DNA of 64,000 nucleotides from Gordonia sp. SID5947 (GCF_009862785.1 NZ_WWHU01000001.1:1922001-1986000); one strand, 5' to 3'. Positions 29,305 to 39,913 are shown, counted from the first letter of the stretch. The notes: generated from the letters alone by a model not told the origin. Numbers and translations are program-made.

Positions 29305-29805
29305 ATGGCCCCTCTGTACCAACGCAGCACCGCCCCGGCCGACATCGACGACCTTCCGATCGACATGCGGGCGGCACTCGACGCCCATGCCCTCGCGAAT
29401 CGACTGGACCTCGGGGACTCGCCGCCCGCATGGCTCACACGCAGTGTCAACCCGCCGTCGAACACCCTGCTGGGCAAGCTGTTCCATCGTCGCGCGAACC
29501 CCAGAGACCCTGACTCGGAACACCAGACCGTGGTGATCCTGCATCCACGGAATCTCATCGTGGTCGTCTCCGGAGCACGGCGGGGCATCAGCGTCCTCTC
29601 GGTTCCACTGGCCTCCGCGTCGGTGTCGGCCGCTTCCGGCCCGACCGGGGTGCCGATCTCCGGCGAGATCGGGTTCACGGTCTCGGGGTTCGCCGGCGAG
29701 CACGGCGGCCCGGGCAGTTACCACCTCGGTATGGGTCCGGAACCTGCCGGAACCGAATGCGCCGAGGCCGTGCGCGCGGCCATCACCGCGGCGAAGAACC
29801 CGTGA
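29305..29805 (+). CDS. hypothetical protein
   Basis: 166 aa, no family recognised. The centre (HQTVVILHPRNLIVVVSGARRGISVLSVPLAS) looks like a small beta-sheet module, reminiscent of PH-like domains, and the C-terminus is a short amphipathic helix (EAVRAAITAAKNP). No signal peptide or membrane helix. It ends five bases before the EamA transporter start, so the two are likely co-translated. Confidence 0.65.
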   Translation: MAPLYQRSTAPADIDDLPIDMRAALDAHALANRLDLGDSPPAWLTRSVNPPSNTLLGKLFHRRANPRDPDSEHQTVVILHPRNLIVVVSGARRGISVLSVPLASASVSAASGPTGVPISGEIGFTVSGFAGEHGGPGSYHLGMGPEPAGTECAEAVRAAITAAKNP

Positions 29806-29809
29806 GGCC

Positions 29810-30760
29810 GTGAGCACAACCACCTCGCACCACACACCGGGCACCTCGACCGGACTGGCCCTCGCTCTCGCATCGTCGGCCGCCTTTGCACTCTCGGGTG
29901 TGCTGGCACGGGCGATGATCGACTCGGGCTGGTCGGCCGGTGCGACCGTCACGGCCCGTATCGCGATCGGTGCCGCGGTCCTCCTCATACCCGGCCTCGT
30001 CGCGGTCCGCGGCATGCCGTCGCGCCTGCGCAACTCGTGGCCGACGCTCCTCGCATACGGCGTGCTGGCAGTGGCCACCTGCCAGCTCGCGTACTTCTAC
30101 GCGGTGACCTATCTGCAGGTCGGAGTGGCATTGCTGATCGAGTACACAGCGCCGGTGGCGGTCATCGGATGGATGTGGATACGCCACCGCCAACGCCCGG
30201 GCCGCGGCACGGTGATCGGTGCGGTGGTGGCGATCGTCGGGCTCGGTCTGGTCCTCGACGTCGGCAGCGGGGGTGGCATCAACGGGGTGGGTGTCGCCTG
30301 GGCCCTCGTCGCGATGGTGGGTGCTGCGGCCTATTTCGTCATCTCCGCCGACGACCGGCTCGACATCCCACCGCTGACACTCGCCGCGGGTGGGCTGGTG
30401 ATCGGCGCGGTCGGTCTCGCCGCGGCCGGCCTCGTCGGGATACTACCGATGCGGGCCGGGACCGCCGATGTGGATCTGGCCGGCCATCGTCTGGCGTGGT
30501 GGGTGCCGCTCGCGCTCCTCGGAGTGGTCACCGCCGCGCTCGCGTATTCGCTCGGTATCGCCGCCGGACGCCGGCTCGGCTCGCGGGTCATGTCTTTCGT
30601 GGGGCTCTCAGAGGTGCTCTTCGCGGTATTGTTCGCCTGGCTCGCGCTGGCCGAGTTGCCGTCGGCGATCCAACTGATCGGCGGCATCCTTGTCGTCGGC
30701 GGCGTGGTCATCGTGCGCATCGGGGAGGCCGCCACCCGCAGCGAAGAGCCAGTGCTGTGA
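29810..30760 (+). CDS. EamA/DMT-superfamily transporter
   Basis: A 316-aa membrane protein with ten predicted helices in two EamA repeats (about residues 15-145 and 160-305). Characteristic segments include AAFALSGVLARAMIDSG, LAYFYAVTYLQVGVALLIEY with the ...EYTAPV helix end, and VGLSEVLFAVLFAWLALAE in the second repeat. Members export amino acids or other metabolites; the substrate is unknown. GTG 29810 start is close to the upstream hypothetical gene. Confidence 0.88.
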   Translation: MSTTTSHHTPGTSTGLALALASSAAFALSGVLARAMIDSGWSAGATVTARIAIGAAVLLIPGLVAVRGMPSRLRNSWPTLLAYGVLAVATCQLAYFYAVTYLQVGVALLIEYTAPVAVIGWMWIRHRQRPGRGTVIGAVVAIVGLGLVLDVGSGGGINGVGVAWALVAMVGAAAYFVISADDRLDIPPLTLAAGGLVIGAVGLAAAGLVGILPMRAGTADVDLAGHRLAWWVPLALLGVVTAALAYSLGIAAGRRLGSRVMSFVGLSEVLFAVLFAWLALAELPSAIQLIGGILVVGGVVIVRIGEAATRSEEPVL

Positions 30761-30919
30761 CCGAACTGGGACAGACGTCCCACCGCAATCAGAACTGCAA
30801 CTTCGCAAAAGTCGCTGTGCACAAACGAATACGCGCAGGAAACAGTTGTGTCACGTTCGTCCGCCCGGACGACTCCCCGGGGTTATCCTGGGTCCCTGTT
30901 GCTCTGGGGGTGGCCAGTT

Positions 30920-31726
30920 GTGAGGACGATGTTCTCGCGGTTCGACTACATCGACGCTGCGCGGGAGACCGGCGCGCGGTTCGTGGAGTTGGTGCGCACT
31001 GTCGACGATCCCGAGACCCGACTGCCCGCCACCCCTTCGTGGACGGTGGCGGATTGCCTCGGACACGTCTCATCGGCGCCCGGTCGCCACCTCGATCTCG
31101 CGCGCGGCGAGGGCTCGTGGTCGTTGCGAGCGACAGACCTTCCCGACTTCAACGCGAAGCAGATCGCCAACCTGCCCACCCGTGACGTCACGCTGCTCAC
31201 CGAAAAGCTTCTCGATGACCTCGACTGTCTGCTCGACGAGGTGACCCATTTCGGAGCGCGGGTACCGCTGATGAAGTTCGACGGCGATCGGTGCATCCGC
31301 GCCGATGCCGCACTCGGCATCCTCATCGGCGAATTCGTCGTGCACGGCCACGACGTCGCCTCCGCGGTCGGCGCCGTGTGGGACATCGACCCGGCGATCG
31401 CGCCGCTCGTGGCACGAGGTCGTCATCAGATCCTGCCCGATTGGGTGGACGAGACCACGTGCGACGGGCACTCGGCGACTTACGACATCCGACTGCGCGG
31501 GTGCACCGAGCGGTTCGTCTACGAGTTCACCGACGGACGGCTCGAGATCGATCCGTCCGATCCACGACCCCCTGACGTGCACATCAGCATCGATCCGGTC
31601 GTGGCATTGCTCGCGGCCTACGGCCGTACGTCACCGACCTGGGCGGCGCTGACGGGTCGCGCCTTCGCGTGGGGCGGTCGGCCGTGGCTGGCCGCAAGCC
31701 TCCACAGGCGGTTCGTACCGGCCTGA
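30920..31726 (+). CDS. maleylpyruvate isomerase/DinB-fold mycothiol-dependent family protein
   Basis: 268-aa member of the TIGR03083-type family (mycothiol-dependent maleylpyruvate isomerase N-terminal domain plus a C-terminal SCP2-like part). The N-terminal four-helix bundle shows TPSWTVADCLGHVS and the metal-ligand motif EFVVHGHDVASAVG; the C-terminal half (FTDGRLEIDPSDPRPPDVHI) resembles the SCP2/MDMPI C domain. Substrate unknown; most actinobacterial paralogues are uncharacterised. GTG 30920 is chosen because GGGGGTGG lies upstream; ATG 30929 is an alternative. Confidence 0.8.
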   Translation: MRTMFSRFDYIDAARETGARFVELVRTVDDPETRLPATPSWTVADCLGHVSSAPGRHLDLARGEGSWSLRATDLPDFNAKQIANLPTRDVTLLTEKLLDDLDCLLDEVTHFGARVPLMKFDGDRCIRADAALGILIGEFVVHGHDVASAVGAVWDIDPAIAPLVARGRHQILPDWVDETTCDGHSATYDIRLRGCTERFVYEFTDGRLEIDPSDPRPPDVHISIDPVVALLAAYGRTSPTWAALTGRAFAWGGRPWLAASLHRRFVPA

Positions 31727-31757
31727 CACGTCTCGCGGCGGCCTACACATCGAGCCG

Positions 31758-32314
31758 CTATGTCGACTCGCTGATCATCACGGCGACGGTGCCCGGTTCC
31801 AGCGCCGCGAACACATGCTCGATGTCTCCCGCGTACGAGACGTAGTCGCCGGCCCGAGTTCCACCGCCGCGTCGGTGGGCCCGACAGTCGCACGGCCCGC
31901 GCTGAGCACGACATGTTCGACGACTCCGCGCGAGTGCGGTGCCGAAATCCGCGGTTCACCGGGTTCGGCCCGGATGAGGTACATGTCCCGGCGGGTTCCC
32001 GGACGAGCCGTCGAGAGCAGGGTGGCCGAATAGTCGGCAGCCGCGGCCGGAATCACCGGTCCGTCACCGAAGCGGATGACCTCCACCGGGTGCACAGGCG
32101 CGTCGAGGAGTGCGGAGAACTGTAAACCCAGGGCGGTCGACAGGGCCCAGAGTGTTTCGACACTGGGGTTCCCGTCGCCCGATTCCAGTTGCGACAGAGT
32201 CGATTTGCCCACCCCCGCGCGCCTGGCGAGCTCGCCGATCGACAATCCGGCCCGAGTACGTTCGCGCTTGAGCGACGCGGCCACCACCTGCTTCGGGTTG
32301 ATCCCCGCAGTCAT
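31758..32314 (-). pseudogene. XRE-cupin transcriptional regulator, frameshifted near the 3' end
   Basis: N-terminal helix-turn-helix (LSIGELARRAGVGKSTLSQLESGDGNPS) and C-terminal cupin sensor (residues ~110-180). As written the frame runs out of the cupin fold after VELGP; restoring one C at 31849-31850 (plus strand) gives GDYVSYAGDIEHVFAALEPG and a stop at 31758-31760, 185 aa in all, the usual size. ATG 32314 (MTAGINPKQV) is the assumed start; ATG 32371 is possible. XRE-cupin proteins are the usual partners of azlCD, which lies divergently, so it probably controls branched-chain or aromatic amino-acid export. Confidence 0.82.
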
Positions 32315-32368
32315 GTCGCCCGCATCGTTCGCTGAACGGGACGACCGTCCTTCTTGACGAACACCATC

Positions 32369-32392
32369 CATAGTGTCCATCATAGTGGCCAT
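32369..32392. repeat. tandem 12-bp direct repeat in the XRE-cupin/azlC intergenic region
   Basis: CATAGTGTCCAT at 32369-32380 directly followed by CATAGTGGCCAT at 32381-32392 (one mismatch). It spans the azlC ATG (32391) and precedes the divergent regulator gene, which makes it a candidate operator for the XRE-cupin protein. Confidence 0.55.
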
Positions 32393-33131
32393 GCGTTCGT
32401 CTTGGAGAACACTCGACCCCTCGGCGGTTCGCGCCATCGTGGTGATGAGCGCATCCGTGCTGGTGATCGGCACCTCGTACGGCGTAGCCGCGCACACGGC
32501 CGGGCTGGCCTGGTGGCAGATCCTCACGATCGCCACCGTCGTACTCGCGGGATCGTCGGAGTTCGTGTTCGTCGGGGTCATCGCCGGCGGCGGCGCGCCG
32601 CTGGTGGCCGCCCTCGCCGGGCTTCTCGTGAACAGCCGCAACTTCGGCTACGGACTGTCGGTCGGCAAACACCTCGGACGTGGGCTCCCGTTGGCGCTCG
32701 GCGCACATCTGATCAACGACGAGACAGCCGCGCTCGCGGCCGGTGAGCGCGACTCCCGACGCGCTCGGGCCATGTTCTTCCTCTGTGGCGTCGGCATCCT
32801 CATCGGTTGGCCCCTGGGGTCGGTGCTCGGTTCGGCCATCGGCGGTCTGGTGGCGAGCCCCGAGTCGCTCGGACTCGACGCCGCGTTCCCGGCGCTGCTC
32901 GCGGCGCTGGCAGTGCCGGCTCTCCGCGAGCGGACGACCCTGGCCGCCGCACTGATCGGTGGTGGCGTCGCGGTGGTCGCCTCGCCATTCCTCCCCGCCG
33001 GCGTGCCGATCATGCTGTCCCTGCTCGGCGTCGCCCTCGTCGAGGTCATGCGACGCCGCCCGACCATCGCCGGCACAAAGGCATCGGGGGATCCGGCCGA
33101 GGGCCGGAACCCGGAGGAATCGCTGCGATGA
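32391..33131 (+). CDS. azlC: AzlC family branched-chain amino acid exporter, large subunit
   Basis: The 246-aa integral membrane protein shows the AzlC signature (GTSYGVAAHTAGL, AGSSEFVFVGVI, LVNSRNFGYGLSVGKHL, HLINDETAAL) with about six to seven helices. With AzlD it forms a two-component exporter for branched-chain amino acids or analogues. ATG 32391 has no clear ribosome-binding site, so translation could be leaderless, or could start at the upstream in-frame ATG 32373. Stop overlaps azlD (ATGA). Confidence 0.88.
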   Translation: MRSSWRTLDPSAVRAIVVMSASVLVIGTSYGVAAHTAGLAWWQILTIATVVLAGSSEFVFVGVIAGGGAPLVAALAGLLVNSRNFGYGLSVGKHLGRGLPLALGAHLINDETAALAAGERDSRRARAMFFLCGVGILIGWPLGSVLGSAIGGLVASPESLGLDAAFPALLAALAVPALRERTTLAAALIGGGVAVVASPFLPAGVPIMLSLLGVALVEVMRRRPTIAGTKASGDPAEGRNPEESLR

Positions 33132-33448
33132 GTACCGCAGCACTGTTCATGGGAGTCGGCGTCCTCGCCGTCGGAACGTATCTGATCAGGTTGGCGGGAC
33201 CGGCACTGCGCAGCCGCTACGAGGTGAGCCCGCACGCCGCCGCGGTGATGGATCGGGCGGCGATCGTGCTACTCGTCGGGGTCGCCGCGACGGGAGCGCT
33301 CTACGCCGGCCACGAGTTCGTCGGGTGGGCGCGCCCGGCGGGGGTGACGGTGGGCATCATCGCTGCCCTGTGCAAGGCGCCGATCGTGGTGGTCGTGATC
33401 CTGGCGGCCGTGGTGGCCGCGGGTCTACGCGCCGTCGGGATTGCCTAG
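33128..33448 (+). CDS. azlD: AzlD family branched-chain amino acid exporter, small subunit
   Basis: 106-aa protein with four hydrophobic segments and the AzlD pattern (GTYLIRLAGPALRSRYEVSP, VMDRAAIVLLVGVAATGALY, KAPIVVVVILAAVVAAGLR). ATG overlaps the azlC stop codon, so the pair is translationally coupled. A strong hairpin follows. Confidence 0.88.
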   Translation: MSTAALFMGVGVLAVGTYLIRLAGPALRSRYEVSPHAAAVMDRAAIVLLVGVAATGALYAGHEFVGWARPAGVTVGIIAALCKAPIVVVVILAAVVAAGLRAVGIA

Positions 33449-33473
33449 ACCCGTCGACGCAGGTCCCGAAACG

Positions 33474-33511
33474 CCGGAATCCACCTTCACACAAGCGAAG
33501 GTGGATTCCGG
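33474..33511. terminator. bidirectional terminator between azlD and DEAD-box helicase gene
   Basis: Perfect 15-bp inverted repeat (CCGGAATCCACCTTC / GAAGGTGGATTCCGG) around an 8-base loop, between convergent genes. Few T residues follow, as is normal in high-GC actinobacteria. Confidence 0.75.
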
Positions 33512-33535
33512 AAATCCGAGATGGGGCGGGCGCCC

Positions 33536-34957
33536 TCAGCGAGCGCCGGCCGGCGCACCGGCGCGGGTGGCCCGTCGACGTTGCTGGTTGGCCGGACGAC
33601 GACCGTGCGAGGACTCCCCCGAGTGCGACTGCGACTGTGCGGTCGCCGAACGACCTGTCCCACGGCGACGCTGACCCGAGTGCGCCGAGCCCGACCGGTC
33701 ACCCGCGGACTGGCCGTTACGTCCACCGGGACGACCACGACGCTGGCCGTTCGACTTCGGCGCCTGTCGCTGCGCCGGCTGCTCGACCGGCGCCACATAT
33801 GCTGCGTGCGGTCCGACCAAGGTGGTGACCTCGGCGGACTTGGCGTCCACGCGGGTCGGGGTCACCTTGATGTTCGCCTTGCGCAGCAGGCCGGCGAGAT
33901 CGCGCCGCTGCTCGGGCAGGCATACGGTGACCACGTCGCCGCTGCTGCCCGCACGTGCGGTACGCCCCGAGCGGTGCAGGTAGGCCTTGTGCTCGGCAGG
34001 CGGATCGACGTGGACGACGAGTTCGACACCGTCGACGTGCACGCCGCGCGCCGCGACGTCGGTGGCCACGAGGACGCGGACGTCCTCACCGAAGGCCTTG
34101 AGGTTCCGATCACGTTGCGCCTGGCTGAGATTGCCGTGCAGGTCGACGGCGGGGATACCGCTGTCGGTGAGCTTCTTCGCCAACTTCTTGGCCTGATGTT
34201 TGGTGCGCATGAACAGGATTCGCCGGCCCTGACCGGAGGCGAGCTCCTGGACGAGTCCGTTCTTGTCCCCCGCCGACACCTCGAAGACGTGGTGGGTCAT
34301 CTCGACCGGCGCCGTGGTCTCCTCGGTCGAGTGGACGGTCGGCTTGTCGAGGAAGCGCTTGGCCACCTTGTCGACGCCGTTGTCGAGGGTTGCGGTGAAC
34401 AGCATGCGCTGGCCGTCGGCCGGTGTCGCCGCGAGGATGCGGGTGACGCCGGGCAGGAAGCCGAGGTCGGCCATGTGATCGGCCTCGTCGAGCACCGTGA
34501 TGTCGACGTGGTCGAGACGGACGATGCGTTGCTGCATCAGATCCTCGAGCCGGCCGGGGCAGGCGACGACGATGTCGACGCCGCGACGGAACGCATCTTC
34601 TTGCCGCTTCTGGCTGACCCCGCCGAAGACAGTGGTGACAGTGAGGTTCATTGCGCGTGCCAGCGGGGTCACCACGGCAGCGATCTGAGTGGCCAGCTCA
34701 CGCGTCGGCGCGAGGATCAGACCGGTCGGGGCCCCCGGACGCCGCGTGACGCCGAGGTCGGCCAGACCGGCGACCATCGGGATCGCGAACGCCAGGGTCT
34801 TGCCGGAGCCGGTCTTGCCGGAGCCGATCACGTCGTCTCCCGCGAGGGTGTCCTTGAGGGTCTCGGCCTGGATCCGGAACGGTTCGGTCTTGCCTTCGGC
34901 GGCAAGAACTTCCACGAGTTCGGTGGGCACGCCGAGAGAAGCAAAGGTAATGGACAA
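33536..34957 (-). CDS. DEAD-box ATP-dependent RNA helicase
   Basis: RhlE/CshA-like RNA helicase (~473 aa). Motifs in order: Q motif (FRIQAETL), Walker A GSGKTGSGKT, APTRELATQ, VACPGRLEDL, DEADHMADLGF, LFTATLD, then LFMRTKHQAKKL, VDLHGN, LVATDVAARGVHV and HRSGRTARAG. The C-terminal ~90 residues are basic, Gly/Arg/Ser-rich (PKSNGQRRGRPGGRNGQ), an RNA-binding tail. Start is uncertain: TTG 34957 gives LSITFASLGVP, the expected N-terminus; there is no better ATG/GTG nearby. A long divergent region lies upstream. Confidence 0.9.
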   Translation of the reverse strand: MSITFASLGVPTELVEVLAAEGKTEPFRIQAETLKDTLAGDDVIGSGKTGSGKTLAFAIPMVAGLADLGVTRRPGAPTGLILAPTRELATQIAAVVTPLARAMNLTVTTVFGGVSQKRQEDAFRRGVDIVVACPGRLEDLMQQRIVRLDHVDITVLDEADHMADLGFLPGVTRILAATPADGQRMLFTATLDNGVDKVAKRFLDKPTVHSTEETTAPVEMTHHVFEVSAGDKNGLVQELASGQGRRILFMRTKHQAKKLAKKLTDSGIPAVDLHGNLSQAQRDRNLKAFGEDVRVLVATDVAARGVHVDGVELVVHVDPPAEHKAYLHRSGRTARAGSSGDVVTVCLPEQRRDLAGLLRKANIKVTPTRVDAKSAEVTTLVGPHAAYVAPVEQPAQRQAPKSNGQRRGRPGGRNGQSAGDRSGSAHSGQRRRGTGRSATAQSQSHSGESSHGRRPANQQRRRATRAGAPAGAR

Positions 34958-35427
34958 GGTCCGTGTCTTTCTGTAGTGGACACGCCACAGCAGCAGGTAA
35001 CAGCTCTGCAAGGTGTCGATGGCGAAGACGCATGTGTGCGTGTTCGTTCGCCGTACGAAGTCAAAGAGCAGGCACTTTCCGGCCTGTCGAAGAAGCGTTC
35101 TACGACGCGTTGACGGCACCTGATCGGGTGCATCAATTGAAACCCACGGTACGCGACTGCAGACAGGACGGCCAAATCAGGTGACGCAGATCATGACGGG
35201 GTGCCGGCCGGGTGATCCGGTTGACGACCGGCACGAGTCGCGGGCACCATGCGAGACGTGTATCCATCCATGTCGTCGCCCGTCGGGCGTGGGGAGGTCG
35301 TCGGCGTCGTGCACGCCGGCATCTAGCGACACCGCCCCGTCAGACGCGGATCTCTGCCCTGCCGGGCGTGCCGCGTCAGTCGACTCATGTCCACACGACG
35401 ACAACTCGAGCAAGGTGTCCGATACAC
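34958..35427. other. 470-bp divergent intergenic region
   Basis: Between the helicase start and the FBP-domain gene. It contains short overlapping frames on both strands (for example 35177-35437 minus, 86 codons) with no recognisable product. It probably holds both promoters and a long 5' leader for the helicase mRNA; no riboswitch or strong hairpin was identified. Confidence 0.4.
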
Positions 35428-35922
35428 ATGCATGCACTCACCGAAGCACAGATCCGTAAGTCCTTCGTCAATGCCTCTCTGCGAGAACGCAATACCCTCA
35501 CACTCCCGCCCGAATTCACCGAGATCGACTGGGCGAACAATGATTACCTCGGATGGCGCGACCCCAAGCTGACTCTCGTCGGTTACATGGTCGTGCCGGT
35601 CGATGATGCCCCGGTCGGCATCATGCTGCGACTGGGCGGTAGGCAGCCCCGGACCCGCCCTCAGTGCTCGCTCTGTGAAGACGTCCAGTTGCCCAACGAG
35701 GTCGCGTTCTACAGCGCAAAACTCGCCGGACCGGCCGGGCGTCGCGGTAACACTGTCGGAACGCTCATCTGCTCCGACTTCGAGTGCTGCGCGAACGTCC
35801 GGGTCCGCCCGTCGAAGATCTACGCGGGCGACGCCCCCGAGGCCGTCCGGCGCCGACGAATCGAGGCGTTGCGGACCCGTGCCGAGGGATTCGCCCGGCG
35901 GGTACTGGACCAGCCACGCTGA
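35428..35922 (+). CDS. FBP-domain (EF-G-binding/FusB-type zinc-finger) protein
   Basis: 164 aa. The C-terminal half has the treble-clef zinc finger of the FusB/FusC elongation factor G-binding domain: Cys80-x2-Cys83 (CSLC) and Cys115...Cys120 (CSDFEC), with the ICSDFECCANVR segment. Staphylococcal FusB frees EF-G from fusidic-acid-locked ribosomes. Actinobacterial members of this family are of unknown function, so resistance is not claimed. ATG 35428 is taken; the preceding codons in frame are low-complexity. Convergent with gdhA. Confidence 0.82.
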   Translation: MHALTEAQIRKSFVNASLRERNTLTLPPEFTEIDWANNDYLGWRDPKLTLVGYMVVPVDDAPVGIMLRLGGRQPRTRPQCSLCEDVQLPNEVAFYSAKLAGPAGRRGNTVGTLICSDFECCANVRVRPSKIYAGDAPEAVRRRRIEALRTRAEGFARRVLDQPR

Positions 35923-35944
35923 CGCGCAGGTGCCGGCGCTGGAG

Positions 35945-37520
<1,576 letters not shown>

Positions 37521-37652
37521 GGGCGGTCATCGACTGACCGGCCGTTGGCCACTTTAGCAGCCCACCGCGTCGAGTTCACAAACCACCACCCGGCTCGCCG
37601 CGGGGCGTGATCGACCCGCGAGCACCACCCCCGACTCGGTTAGCCTCGCAGT

Positions 37653-38396
37653 ATGGCCACCATGTCGGACGCACAGGTCGCAGGCGTGCTCGACCGCGCT
37701 GTCGCCGGGATCAACCCGGTTCTCGACACGCTCGCAAAGCGCGATCCGCTGGGACTCAAACAACACACCTTCCACGACGACCGGCACCAGGATTCGAAGG
37801 TGCAGCGTGCCCTGCACCTGCTCGCCGATGCCCTCGACGTCACCGATTGGCCGGGAACCAAAGGCTGGTCTGAGCGGTCGATGAACAGTCGCGCCGACTG
37901 GTGGATGAGCCGAATCGGCGCAGTGAACAACATCGCGGTGGCCTATCCCGGCCTCTTGGGAGCGTGGACGAGGCGATTGCCGCTCTCGTCAACGCTCGGA
38001 TTCGCCAACCAGGCGCTGGTCCTCGTCGCGATCGCCCGCGAATACGGCGTCACCGAGCGATCCCGGCAGGTCGAGTTGCTCGCGGCCGTATTGTGCGGGC
38101 GCATTATCGACCGAAAGGATTCCGGCGCCGACACGCGACCGCCACTGCCCACCGAAACCGTGCAGCGCCGTCACACCCTGCTCGGTGCGGTGTGGGAGAC
38201 CGCCAAGGTCCTGCGCGCGTTGACCGGCGAGATCGAACGACGCCCCGGAGCGCCCGGACCGCTCCGGCTCCTGGCCTACATCCCGATCGTCGGGGCTCCC
38301 GCGACCTACATCGGGGAACGATTCGCACTCGCACAGGCGACACGGCAGGCCCGCAAGTGGATCGCCGACCATCCCGGGGCGATCACCAGCCCCTGA
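37653..38396 (+). CDS. hypothetical protein, conserved in related actinobacteria
   Basis: A 247-aa mostly alpha-helical soluble protein with Trp-rich segments (SRADWWMSRIGAVNNIAVAYPG) and a C-terminal helical stretch (YIGERFALAQATRQARKWIA). No catalytic motif is recognised. A homologous-looking protein occurs near tRNA genes in other Mycobacteriales from memory, but no function is known to me. Start ATG 37653, alternative ATG 37662. Confidence 0.65.
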   Translation: MATMSDAQVAGVLDRAVAGINPVLDTLAKRDPLGLKQHTFHDDRHQDSKVQRALHLLADALDVTDWPGTKGWSERSMNSRADWWMSRIGAVNNIAVAYPGLLGAWTRRLPLSSTLGFANQALVLVAIAREYGVTERSRQVELLAAVLCGRIIDRKDSGADTRPPLPTETVQRRHTLLGAVWETAKVLRALTGEIERRPGAPGPLRLLAYIPIVGAPATYIGERFALAQATRQARKWIADHPGAITSP

Positions 38397-38432
38397 CCGG
38401 TCTCGCGGTGGTGTCGCTCGCGGCAGCGGTGA

Positions 38433-39761
38433 TCAGCCTGCGACGCGTCGCAGTTCCTCGTCCTCGCGCATCATGCGGCGCCGCTGGAACGGCGGCAGAT
38501 GGTCGAACACCGGATCCTCGTCGTCGAGTTCGAGAACGGTCGCGCCACCGGGCCTACGCAGCCGTTGCGGTGGCGGTGCAGCCGCGAACTCCGGCACGGC
38601 CTGCTGCCGGCGCCGACGCTCGGCCTGCTCCCGCTCGGCCCGGCGGGCACGGGCAGCGCGCTGTGCCCGGATCTTCTGCTCGGTCGCGGCGGTGCGGCGC
38701 AGGTACGCCAAGTAGGTCAGCAAGACCACCCCGACGACCGCGGCCGCGATCCAACCGGTGGCGCCCAGGAAGATGCCCGAGGCGAGGGCCCCGATGAGCA
38801 GGATGATCATGCCCAGCAGCACACGCTGACGCTCTCGGTAACGCAGTTGGGTCCGTTGAGCGTCCGATGAGGTCGCGGCCCGTCGCCGTGGTGCCGGCTG
38901 CTCCGAGCGCCTGGCGGAACTGTCGGCCTTCGCGACGACGTGGTCGTCGAAGTCGTCTTCGTAGTCGTCCTCGTGGTCGTCGCTGTCGTCGAACTCGTCG
39001 ACCTCATCGTCGTAGTACCCGTCGTCGGCGTCGTCCTCGTATTCGCCGTCCTCGTAGTCGACGTCCTCGTAGTCGACGTCGTCGTCCGCATCATCGTCGA
39101 ACTCGTCCTCGAGATCGTCGGCGTCCTCGAGATCGTCGGCGTCGCTTGTCTCGTCGACATCGTCCACGATGGCGATCTCGGCATCCTCGACGTCGTCGAG
39201 CTCGTCCTCGACGTCCTCACGCTCGGGATCGACGAACTCGCCGTCCACGGTGATCTCGTCATCGTCGTCGGTGTCTGTGGTGTCGGACTCTGCCGTCACC
39301 TCACCGGTGTCGGTGTCACGCCCGTCGTCATCGAGCTCCGCGTCCGGCGTCGTCACGTCGTCGTCCGATTCGATGTCGTCCGATTCGATGTCGTCGACGT
39401 TCGGAGCCTTCACGCCCGCGGCGGTCGCCCGGCGGACGCGCGCGTCACGTGTCGATTTCCCGGACTCGGAATCCGTTGCTTCCGAATCGGTGTCGTCGGT
39501 CTCATCGCGGTCCAGAACCGCGGTACGCGCACTGGTGGTGGCGCGCTTCGCGCGATCGGTCTTCCACGACGGGTCGTGGGGATGACTCCCCGACGCCCGA
39601 CGGCGGGTGGTGCGGGTACGCGTGCCTCCGCGGTGCAGCAGACGGGTCTCCTTGACGGCGTCCGTCGTCTTCCGCATCTGCGGACGGCCTTTGATGACCA
39701 TCGGAACCAGTACGAACAGCCATACGGCCACGAGGCAGACCCACAAGACTGAGTTCGGCAT
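38433..39761 (-). CDS. glpR: GlpR, membrane receptor for gephyrin-like Glp, with extended acidic linker
   Basis: In Corynebacterium, GlpR is a membrane protein that binds the gephyrin-like Glp and links it to FtsZ-dependent division and polar growth. Layout here (442 aa): an N-terminal helix (MPNSVLWVCLVAVWLFVLVP), a basic region with KGRPQMRKTTDAVKETRLLHRGG, a very acidic linker of ~190 residues rich in Asp/Glu/Tyr, then two hydrophobic helices (MIILLIGALASGIFLGATGW, IAAAVVGVVLLTYLAYLRR) and a basic C-terminal tail. The position near rimJ, glp and galU is as in mycobacteria. The linker contains short tandem DNA repeats. ATG 39761 follows GGGAG. Confidence 0.8.
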   Translation of the reverse strand: MPNSVLWVCLVAVWLFVLVPMVIKGRPQMRKTTDAVKETRLLHRGGTRTRTTRRRASGSHPHDPSWKTDRAKRATTSARTAVLDRDETDDTDSEATDSESGKSTRDARVRRATAAGVKAPNVDDIESDDIESDDDVTTPDAELDDDGRDTDTGEVTAESDTTDTDDDDEITVDGEFVDPEREDVEDELDDVEDAEIAIVDDVDETSDADDLEDADDLEDEFDDDADDDVDYEDVDYEDGEYEDDADDGYYDDEVDEFDDSDDHEDDYEDDFDDHVVAKADSSARRSEQPAPRRRAATSSDAQRTQLRYRERQRVLLGMIILLIGALASGIFLGATGWIAAAVVGVVLLTYLAYLRRTAATEQKIRAQRAARARRAEREQAERRRRQQAVPEFAAAPPPQRLRRPGGATVLELDDEDPVFDHLPPFQRRRMMREDEELRRVAG

Positions 39762-39913
39762 GCGACTCTCCCTTCTTTCACTCTGGTTACACGAGGCCAC
39801 CTCACAATCTAGGGGTGGTCAAGCGTCGGCCAGCGCAGACGCGCCGGGCATCGGCGACATTCCGCGAATTCACAGAGCGCTCTCAGGGGGACGCGACCGC
39901 CTCGCCCACGCAC

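Noticed and set aside
33521-35113. 530-codon plus-strand frame
   Set aside because: Antisense to the DEAD-box helicase, which has all helicase motifs.
35177-35437. 86-codon minus-strand frame opposite the FBP-domain gene start
   Set aside because: No ribosome-binding site, no recognisable domain, and it overlaps the start of a supported gene.
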